This document shows positions 7,024-19,000 of a DNA stretch of 64,000 nt, one piece after another. Both the position numbers and the translations under genes were made by a program. The stretch lies in NCBI RefSeq assembly GCF_043876835.1, contig NZ_JBAWJZ010000007.1, positions 62,001 to 126,000 on the forward strand. Reading direction: 5' to 3'. The notes under the pieces are model-generated. The model did no database searches, had not been told where the DNA came from, and worked only from the letters and a program-made list of their open reading frames with translations. The stretch's first letter is position 1; the number at the start of each line of letters is the position of its first letter. This DNA is from Yeosuana sp043876835 (lineage in GTDB: Bacteria > Bacteroidota > Bacteroidia > Flavobacteriales > Flavobacteriaceae).

Positions 7024-10000
7024 TTACCTATACAGTGTAAAATGACCAACAAATTCTCTATCATCTTTCGGATCATTAAGTCTTACAACATACCAATAAT
7101 CTCCTGTTGGAAGCTCAATGCCATTATACTTACCATCCCATTTTTCACCTACGCGTAAAGTTGCAATTTTTCTTCCATATCTATCAAAAATATCAAAAGT
7201 TAAATCTTTATACTGACTTGTACAACCAGGTCCCCATTCATCTAAATTGCCATCATCGTTTGGAGTGAAATAATTTGATATACAAACATCAATATACTCA
7301 AAATACCCTGTAGCTGTTGCAACACAACCAAAACTATCTGTTACAGTAACAGTGTAGTTACCAGATTCGTATATAATGAAAGTGTTTGTGCTTCCGTAAG
7401 ATTCTCCATTCAATGTAAATTCATAATCTCCAGAACCGCCAGTAGCAGTTGCTAAAATCTCATTTAGTCCTCCATTACTCAATGCCAATGTTAAAGGTTC
7501 GTACTGAGTAATATCAAAAGTTGGTGTTTGTTTTATACATCCATTAGTGTGTCTAACATCAATATAGTGACCTAAACCAGATGGCACATCTGTAAATATG
7601 TTACTTGATTGATATGGTCCTCCATCTAATGAGTATTCTAAATCTGATGGATTTGTAATACTTTCATCAACAGTTACAGTAACTGTATTTCCGGAAACAT
7701 TATTAACGCATCCGTAATCCACAGAAACCTGTGGATTTATTAATACAGATTCTGGGAATGTAATATTCCATTCTGATTCACAACCAAAATTATCTCTTAC
7801 ATAAACAATATGATCACCACCGCTTAAGTTTGTGAAATCAAACTGTGTTTGTGTTGGCGCACCAATTGTATAAGTTCCATTAATATCATCTAAAGCTACG
7901 CTATAAGGTAAATTTCCACCAGAAACCTCAATACTAAACGAGCCATTCATATCGCCATTACACATTTCAGGAATGATAGAATTTGGAACAATACTTATTG
8001 ATACTGGAACAGGTTCATTAACAACAAAATCAAAAACCACATAACATCCCAACTGATCTTGTGCAATAGCTTGGTAATTACCAGGTGCTAGATTATCGAA
8101 AATTGGATCATCAAAAAATTGATTTAATTGTGGTGAAATTGCGTATTGAATTAAACCACTTCCTCCTGTTGCAGTTATTTCTAATATACCATCATTACTA
8201 CCAGCACAAACAACATCGGTTACATTATAAGTTACTTCTAATGGTAAATTAGGTTCTGTTATAGTAACAGGTGCAGAAGTTATTAAACAATCTCCACTCT
8301 CAACTTGTACTTGATATGTTCCAATAGGAAGTTCAGTAAATACACCTGGACTATTTTGGATTGCTCCAGAAATATCATTTCCAGAACCATCTTGCAATGT
8401 GTAAACATAATTTCCTAATCCACCTTGAGCTGTTGCTACAATAACACCTGTACTTTCTCCAGCACAATTAATAGTAGCATTTGTAGTATCTAAATCAACT
8501 ATTAAAGCTGGCAATGGATCTACAGTGATTTCATTAGAAACAGCAGCTAAACAGCCATTGGCATCTCTAACATAATAACTATAAGTTCCTACAGGTACAG
8601 AAAATGTAATATCTGAAGCAAATGAACCTAAAACTGGACTAAATGAAGCATTATCACTATACTCATACATACCTGTACCACCAGTTGCACTTAAAGTTAA
8701 AGTGGTTTCGGTTAAACAAGTTTGTGATGAAGCTTTTACTAAGTTTGCTTCAATTTGTGTTGGTTCTGCAATAACAATATCTGCACTTGTAAAGGCGCAA
8801 TTATAACCATCGGTTACTGTTACATTATAAGTTCCAGCTCTTAAACCTGTAAATACGGGTGATAATTGAGGACCAGAAGAACTTACAGTTGGAGAAACCA
8901 TATTAAGAGTATAAGTATAATTACTTCCTTGTCCTCCTGTTACATTACTAACTGTTATTGTGGCATTTGTATCTCCAAAACAAGTCAACAAAGTAGTACT
9001 TGGCGTAACATTTGCATTTATTGGTAACGGATTGGTTAAAACAACATTTACTGTTGCCACACAACCTTTGCTATCTCTAACACTAACCGTATAATTACCT
9101 GCTGTTAAACCGGTGAAATTAAATTCTGAGCTATAGGCTGTAATTACTGCTCCACTAGTTAAAGCTAACTGGTATTCGTAACCACCTGGCCATCCACCAG
9201 AAGCACTTGCAGAAATAGTTCCGTCGTTATAACCACTGACGCATGTAATTTCTGTGTGGGTTTCTGCAATTCCTAATGCTGCATTAGGTGCTGTAATAGT
9301 AAAGTTTTTAGTTACTGTACAGTACGGTGTATTTATTAAGGTAGCAATTATAGAATATGTTCCTGAAGCTAAACCATTGATGGTAACTGGTCCCGCATTG
9401 GCAGTTGTTCCAGTTTGTACAGGATTTACTAAATCAGTTACATTAAATACTTGATAACTAAATGGTCCTGACTCGTCTATAGGTGTTGGTATACGATCAA
9501 TAAAAGTTACATCAACACTTCCATCGTTATCACTAAAACAAGTTACATCTACAACATTATCTATATTAAGATCAAATGTATTTGGATCGTTTACATAATG
9601 ATTAGTTTGTAAACTACAGCCTGTATCTAAATTCACGACAGTAATTAAATAGTTACCAATTGGCAATCCTGTAAATATACCTGTAGAATTTGTTTGACCA
9701 TAAACTCCACCTATTACTGCACCATCAATGTCTTCAACGGTAAATTCAATATTTGCAGGTGTACCTCCAGTAGTTGTTACAGAAACTGTAATATCTTCAT
9801 CATTAGTACAAGTAATAGCATTATCTATAGTTATATCTAATGTATCGATACTTATAAATGGTTGAATAGTAGCTGTAGTAGTTCCTGAACAACCTTTATC
9901 ATCATATACATTAATTGTATAGTTACCTCCTAATAAATCCGCTTCAGTATATACATTATTAGAACCTGACTGAACAATGGTTCCTCCTTTTATAAATTCA

Positions 10001-13000
10001 TAAATTGTGTAGTTTCCAGAACCTCCAGTAACACCATTTACAGTAATAGTAGCAAAATTAGTTGTATTTGTATCTGCTGTACAGGCATATTCTACCACTA
10101 CTGGTGCTGGAACATTCATAACATTAGGCTCACCAACAGTTTCTTGTTGAGTTAAAGTACAGTTTCTTCCAGAGGTTACCGTAATATCATACGTACCCAT
10201 AGGTAATCCTGTAAAGACATTTGATGTTTGAGACGGAACCAATACGGGTCCACTTGTTATCTCATAAGTATAGATTGGATTATCATTACTTGCTGGTAAA
10301 TTTACCGTTATACTACCATCACTACCACCATTACAACTCACGTCGGTTGGAGTTGTAGTAAAGGTCACTGGTGTTGCTGCATCTAATGTTACATCGATAT
10401 CTTTTGTACATAGCGTTACTGTATCGGTAATAGTAACTGTGTAAGTTCCCGATGATACTCCTGAAATTACATTTCCAGAAACCAATCCTACATTAGGACT
10501 AATTGCATAACTATAATTTCCAGAACCTCCTGCACCAGTTACAGTAATAACACCATCATTATCCGAACAACTTGGCAACGTAGTTACTGAAGCCGAAAGA
10601 TCTAAAGCAGGATAAATGGTAATTGAAGTTCCGCTAACTGCAGTACAACCATTTCCGTCTCTTACAGTTACAAAATATGTTCCAGGAGTTGAAACTGTAA
10701 ACGTAGGACTTGATTGAAAACCATTTCCAATTGAATATTCAAATGGTGAAATTCCTGTTGTACCAGTTACAGTAAACGTATATGGATCGTTTGTTAAATT
10801 ACATTGATTTGAAGCTAACGTTGGAACAGTTACTGTTGGTAATGGATCTGTAGCTATAACAACATCTATTTGATTGCTACAATCATTACTATCAAGAACC
10901 CAAACATCCCAATCTAAACTAGTTGCCGGATCTAAAATTGCAAAAGAACTACTAGTATAATCTGATGCACTAGGAGCATCTCCATCAACAACAAAAGCAT
11001 ATTGATAAGGAGGTGTTCCGCCATTAGCAGTTACACTTACTTGTGCACCAAAGTTACAATTTGCTTTAATATTTGAAGCTTCAACAAGGGACAATACAGC
11101 AGGTTCATTAACTGTTACTGTGAATGTATCTGTACACCCTGTAGTTTCATCAGTCACTATAATGGTTTGATCTCCAACAGACAATCCTGTTAAAGAAATG
11201 GTTGTTAGCGTTTGTCCTGATCCTGTTGGTACTCCATTAATTGAATAACTATATGTTGAAGCAAAATTAGATACCGTAAAATCTACAGCACCATTTGATT
11301 CAGCATTACAATTAACATCACTAACCAATAATCCTGACACTGTAATATTTGTAACAGGAACCACTGTGAAAGATTCTGTATAATAACAGCCATTCGCATC
11401 AGTAACCGTGAATACATACGTATCTGGAGCTAAACCTGTAAATACATTCGAAGCTTGTGGTCCAACTGCAATAGGTGAAATTATTTCATATGATAATGGT
11501 GCTATACCATTTGTAGCAGTTAATGTAACATCGCTTGTTGTAGATATACATGTCACAGGTGTTGATGAAAAATCTAAATCTGTTGGCGTATCTAAAGCAG
11601 GAATAACAACATCAATTGGAGTAACAATAATACATCCATTTGCATCTTTTATATAAGCAGTTACTGTTCCAGCTGCATAAGTAGTATAGGTGTTTGTTGA
11701 TGTATAATTTAATCCACCATCAAAACTATAAGTATATGGTGCTGTTCCACCACTTCCTGTTATGGTTACAATAGCTGGTTGCGTTGCGTTGCCAGTACCA
11801 CAAGTTAATCCTTGAGTTAAATCACCAGTTCCATCTACTAAAGTTGGTTCTGTTATTGTAACTTGGGTTACTGCTGAATCACAATTTTTGCTATCTCTTA
11901 CAATAACATCATAAGTCCCTTGTGATAAACCACTAAATACATTTGATGGTTGGAATGTAACTCCATTATCAATACTATATTGATATGGAGCTATACCATC
12001 TGCTGCAGTAATTATAATACTACCATCTGCACTACCATTACAGCTCACATTAGTTTGAGCAAATGTAAATGTTGGTGTTGTTTTTGGAGTTACCGTAATA
12101 ACATTAGAGAGAGCCTGACAACCTTGAGAATCGGTTACCCTAAATTGATAAGTTCCGTCTATCGTTGCTGTATATGGTGTACTTGCTAATACATAAGCCC
12201 CACCATTAAAACTAACTTCATATGTGTTATAAACTCCTGTTCCACCACTTGCTGTTAAAGTAATACTTGCATCAACCAAACATGTTAAATCTTGGGTTAA
12301 ATCTGCATCTAGTAATAATGGAGGTTGAACTACATAAGAATCTGATGCAACACATCCATTGGCATCTTTTACACTTACTGTATAAGTTCCAGCTGAATTA
12401 ATTGTAAACGTTGGGCTAGATTGATAAGCACCACCAATACTATAGGTTAATGGAGCTACACCTGTTCCTGTTAACGTTATATTAAACGGTGTTCCATCAA
12501 AACATTGTTGTGGTACTGGATCAATGGTTGGCTCAGGATCTTTTATTAAACTTACAGGAGCTAATTTTATACAACCATAAGCATCCTTAACATAAACAAT
12601 ATAATCACCAGCTGCGGCTGTAAACGTGTTTGATGTAATCCAACCAGCATCAGTTGCTATTGGTGCAGGATCAGAAGACAATAATAATTGATACGTATAA
12701 GGTGCTGTACCATTGCTTGCAATAGCAGTAATAACACCTAACTCGTTACAGTTTTCGTTTCTAGAAACTGATGCAGAAATAGTTAAATCGATAGTAGATT
12801 CTTTAATCTCAAAAATTGCTGATGCTGACTTACATCCATTATAAGCACCAGTTCCATTTTCGGTAAATACTATATAATATTGACCTGCAGATAATGTACC
12901 TGGAGATGGGGCAGTAATGGTTTCTGGTGTGCCAAAAGTAACAGGCACATTAACCGGTGCTCCAAGTGATATATTATTATAGGCGGTGAAAATTTCATAA

Positions 13001-16000
13001 TCAACCGAAGTTGTTGTGCTATCAAAACCATCAATAGTAAATGTTACACTTCCATCATTTTCACCTAAGCAAGTAATATTATTTGGAATAACTGATGACG
13101 TTAACGTAGAGGCTGGAGCAATTGGTGAATCTGCAGACTTAACAAAATAACAATCTGTATCAAGATCATGAACAACAAATGTATAAACAACTCCTGGAGT
13201 TAAATTTGTAAATGTTTTAATACTTCCACCCGGAGTATCTGGCCCTACAAAAGTGGATGTATAAGGTGAATAATTAAATTCTAAAATTCCGAACTCGTAA
13301 TTACCACTTCCTACCATTGAAATAGCTTCAACAGTAGCAGTTCCTCCATTAATACAATCAGAAGAGACTGTGGTGACGTCTATATCTAAATCTGAAGGAG
13401 GAGATGCCATTGTTATTTGCTTTGTTAAACTACAACCATTTGCATCAATAACATTAATTGTATAGATTCCGAAGTTTATAATATCAAAAGTATGGTCTTC
13501 ATTTGATGTAGCTGAATATGGATTGCCAACTATTAAATCACCAAAATTATTTGTAATATAATATGTAAAAGGAGCTGTGCCACCTGTAACATTTTCTACC
13601 GTAATTGAACCTAAACTAGATCCTCCTAGAGCACTACAAGTTATATCAACCTTAACCAAATCAAAATCTATAACATTTGGCTCAACTATTACAATAGTTT
13701 CTGTATCAGTACAACCTCTTGCATCTGTAACCGTGATAGTATAATTCCCTGCTGCCAATCCTGAGGTTTGTGTTCCATAATCTGTACCTGTTGTATCATT
13801 ATGAACATTTATTACAAAAGGTGGGAATCCGAAGTTTGTATCAATATTTACGACTATTGCTGCTGTTTCTTCTCCATTACATGAAATATCTTGTGTTTGA
13901 GAAACATTTAAAATCACAGGATTTACAGTATCTGTAACTGTAATTACATTGGTTTGTTGAGTACATCCATTTGCATCGGTAATTTCAAACTGATAATCTC
14001 CAGCTACAGATGTTGAAAATGTAAATGTAGACCCTGTTACAGTAGCAGTTCCACTACCTTGAATAGTTGCTATTGTATAAGGTGCATTACCACCAGAAAT
14101 AGTTCCATCAATTGTTGCTTCGGCTGGAGCATCACACGTTAAATCTTTTGTTAAAACAGCATTGACTGTAATGGGTGCAAAAACGTCTGTTTGTGTCGCA
14201 CTAGTAGCAGTACAACCATTTCCGTCCTTTATTGTTATTGTAAAACTTCCTGCCGCATTTACTGTAAATGTTGGACTAGATTGGTATGATGCTCCACCAT
14301 TTATACTATATGATAATGGTGCCACACCAGTTCCTGAAACTGTAAAGGTAAATCCAGAAGTAACTGTACATTGATTCGATACTGATGGTGCAGTTACTGT
14401 TGGCAATGGATCTTGTACTACGGTTACTGTTGTAGTTGCTGTACAACCATTAGCGTCTTTTACATAAACATCCCAAACTAAATCTACTCCATTATTGGTG
14501 TTAACATTTATAACATTGCTGTTATAATAAGTTATTGGTGCAGCAGCTCCTGAAATCACAGCAGCATAAGTATAATTTGGTGTTCCTCCTGTAGCTATAA
14601 CTGTAATTTGAGATTCAAAATTATTACAATGTACATTAGTTGCTGTTGCTGTTAAACTAACAGGATTTGCTGGTTCTGAAATAGTAATAGTTTCAGTTGC
14701 AGTACAGCCTGTAGTTGTGTCGGTTACTTCTAAAGTATAACTTCCCGCTACTAAACCTATTACATCTATAGTATTTCCAGATTGACTTAAAGTTCCTGTA
14801 TTAGGGGACAAAGAACTTGTATAGGTTCCAGAATTACCAGAAACTGTAAATTGAATGGCTCCGGTATTATCTCCATTACACAATGCGTCACTTAGTTTTA
14901 ATCCTGTTACTGCAATTGGAATAACTGGATTTATATTGTATGATTCTGTATAATAACATCCATTAGCATCAGTCACTCTAAAAATATAAGTTCCTGGAGT
15001 TAATCCTGTAAATATATTTGAATTTTGTTTTGCAATAATGATTGGTGAAGGAGCTATAGTTTCATATTGTAATGGTCCTACTCCGTTTGTAGCCGTTAAA
15101 GTTACTGTTGATTCTGTTGCTAAACAGGTAATATCTGTAGCAGCAAAATCTAAATCTGTTGGTGGATCTAATCTTAATATTGTTAAAGAACCACTATTAG
15201 TACATCCGTTAGCATCTTGAACGGAATACGTAATTAATTGGTCTGTACCATTATCATTTACTGTTAATGTATTATTTGAACTATAGCCAGAACCGTTAAA
15301 ACTATATAAATATGGAGCTGTTCCAGTTGTTGGAACATCAATAGTTACTATTGCAGATTGTGCTGTATTACTAGTGCTGCAAGTAAATGCTGTTGCACTT
15401 GCAGAAGCAACTAAAACTGTTGGTTGTGTTAAAGTTACAGTGCCATCAAAAATACATTCGTTAGCATCTTGAACTTGGTAAGAATATGTACCCGCAGCTA
15501 ATCCTGTATATAATGATGTTACTGTAAAACTACTTCCATTAAAACTAAACATATAAGGTCCTACTCCACTAGCTGGTATTATTTGCACCGAACCGTTAGA
15601 GTCTCCGTTACAACTTGGATTTACAGTTGTTGTAGTTGCTGTTGGATTTATTTTTGGACTGATTGTAATTACATTTGATACAACCTGACAGCCATTAGCA
15701 TCTGTTACTTGGAACTGATAATTTCCATCGACAGAAGTTGATAATGTAAATGTATTTCCTGTTAAGTTAATTGTTCCTGTACCTTGAATTAAAGTTACTG
15801 TATATGGTGGATAACCATCTGAAATAGTTCCAGAAATGACTGCGTCTGGGTTAGAAGTACAATCCAACTCTTTAGTTAAAGTTACATCTATACTTACTTG
15901 TGTTGCTATTGTTTCTGCAGGCAAAGTAACTTCACATCCATAAGCATCTCTAACTGTTATAACATAAGAACCTGGAGTTAAATTAGTAAAGATTGGGTTT

Positions 16001-19000
16001 GATTGAAATGCACTTCCATTAATACTATACTCATAAGGTGCTTGACCTCCTGAAGCCGAAACCTCAAGTGTGGCGCCATTAATAGCATCATAGCAATAAT
16101 CTGCATTAATTATTGATGCTGTTGGTGGATTTGGATTTTGTAAGCTAATTGTGGTTGTAGCTGTACAACCATTAGCATCTGTAGCTCTTATTGTATAATC
16201 TCCTGCTGGAATATTTGTTAAAATACCATTCGCTAGGAAATTATTCACTAAAGCAAGTGAAGCATCTAGCAGTTCATATGAATAAGCCGGTGTTCCTCCT
16301 GTTGCAGTTGTAGTAACCGTCGACCCATTAAGACATGTTATTGGCGTTGCAGATGCTGAAACTTCCAATAAAGTTGGTGCTGTAATATCTTGTTGTAATG
16401 TTGCATCACAAATACCATCAGAGTTTTGGTCATAACGTACTATAATAGTATAACTGCCAACACCTAATCCTGTAATTGTATAAGGTGATGTTAATTGTGT
16501 ATTCCAAGTTACACCATTATCAATAGAATATTGATAACCTATTGTAGTATCAAAATTTTGAGCAGCAATAGTTATGGTTCCATCTGTATCGCCTGAACAG
16601 TTAACATTACTAGCTGTAACTATATCTGCGGTAAATGCATTTCCTGGTTGGATAACAAAAGGAAAGTCTACTTGCTCAATACATGTTTTTGGTAATTGAA
16701 ATACTTTTATATCATCTATAACAGTATCATTACCATAATACTGAACACTTCCAGAACGTATTACAAAAGTTAAATTGGTATTATTTCCTGGGTTAAGTGT
16801 TACTGTTTTTAAATTCCATTGTTCATTTTTAGGTATAATTCCTGTATACTGCTCCGCTATTACATTACCAGAACCATCTACTAATTGTATTCTAAAATCT
16901 GGATCATCACGATCTGCTTTTACAGTTCGCATTAAATTAGCTACATATAAATCAACCTGAATATCTTGATAAGGAATGACATCTGAAATAGGTTTACTGT
17001 ATAGAACTCCGTAAGGTCCAGCAGCAGAACCAATATTTACTAATAAAAATCTTCCATTTGGATCGGTTCCATTAGTAGTATGATCCTTAAAGTGATACCA
17101 AGCTCCTGTATTATTTGCTGTTGGATCATCTGACCTCCAAAAAAAGCTTGCTACAGAATACTGATTATCTTCAACAGAGCGTGTTCCACAAGTATAAGGA
17201 GCATTTACTCTTTGATCGTTGAAACAATATGCGCTTGCAATTCCGGGCGTTGTTGTAGGGGCTCCACTACCAAAATCTTCATTTAATAAATTACTGTAAG
17301 TTGGTACTGTTTGCAATTGATAAGTCACACTAATAGTATGATTTCCTTCAGGAACATTTAAAAATGTTTTAGGATCTGCAGTATTTGGATTTTCTACACC
17401 ATCTAATAAATAACCATAAGTATATGAAAGTGTAGCATCGTTATTAACTGTTACTGTTGTATTACCGGTTCCATCACAATTATAATCTGTATCCGAAATA
17501 CTTATCGATGGTGAAGCTGGTTCTGGTTCTATAATTATACCAGGCATGGCATAAATACAACCATTGGCATCGCGTATATATAAGGTGTATGTTCCTGCAG
17601 AAACATATGCTTCATTAGTTGTTACCCATGTTGCTTGATTATCAAAACTGTATTCATATGGAGGTGTTCCTCCTTGTGGATTTGTTATACGTACTTTTCC
17701 TTCTCCATTAGGACCACAACCTGCTAATTCAGACACTCCACCAGAGGCTGTTAAAGCAAACTGTGGTTGAGTTATAATAACGTCTTCAGCAATACTTAAA
17801 CACTCAATACCATTCAATGAATACTTAATCATCGTTTGATAGGTTCCTGCAGTAAGGTTTGAAAATGTTGGGTTTAAACTGAAAGTTGTACCATTATCAA
17901 TACTATATTCTACAGTATAACCATTGGCATTAGTTACATTAAAAGTAATAACTCCACTATTATCACCAAAACACAAAATATCTGTTGATGAAACTGAAAA
18001 TACTGGAGCCGGAATAGCATCAACAGTTATTGATGTAGTTGCACTACAATTATTTGAATCTACAACTGTAATATCATAAACTCCAGCAGTTGACACTGAT
18101 ATTATTGGTGTATTTTGAAAATCTGTTGTACTATTTACATAATAAAGATAAGGCGGTGTACCACCAACAGGATAAACTGTTATTTCTCCATCAGTACAAG
18201 TTAAAGGTGTTGTAAGTGCCGCTGTAACAGTTAATACCGGTGGATTAATTATTTCTATATCGCCCGTAAAAGTACAACCATCATCAGTTGAAACCGTATA
18301 GGTATAAATCCCTGGATTAAGATTAGCAAAAGTATAATCACTTTCTAAAATTGGCCCAACACTATTAACAAGCGTTCCACCTAATGAAATACTATAAAAA
18401 TATTGTGGTAGCGCGTCATTTACAGCTAATTTAATGCTTCCCTTATCTCCGTTACAATATGGTTGAGTAACAAATTCCGCTACACTTACGTCTCTTTCCC
18501 TTACATATATACTTGGGGTTTCAAAAATACAAGGATTTGTATCTACTTCAATTTGTCTGATATATACTGTATAATAATTAGGTGTATTGATAGTAAACAC
18601 ATTTGATAACTGATATGGACCGTTAGGATCTAAACTATATTCATATCCACTAGGAACACCTCCAACTGTAATCTCACCAGGGGTAGTACAAATTATATCT
18701 TTAGCAGTAACTGTAGGGTTTAATAAGTTTTTATAAACATTAAAATAGAAAATACTAAAGCATCCTCCAGGATAATTTATAACAAGCCTAAATTGGCCAG
18801 AAGTATCTGCTACATAATTAGGCCCTGTTGCCACTTGGTTCCATGTACAGGTTGGATTTTCATTAGCACAATCATCAATTGTCATTTCAGCACAGCTGGT
18901 TTCATCTAGTTTCTGCCAAATAATTGACACAGCATCACTAATACCCGTAGTTATAGAACGTGAGGTATTACCACCACATAAAAATATATACGGCAATACT

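Noticed and set aside
9254..16960. Several plus-strand open frames of 60-82 codons opposite sprB
   Set aside because: They are shadows of the repetitive sprB frame, with no ribosome site, no promoter and no family likeness.
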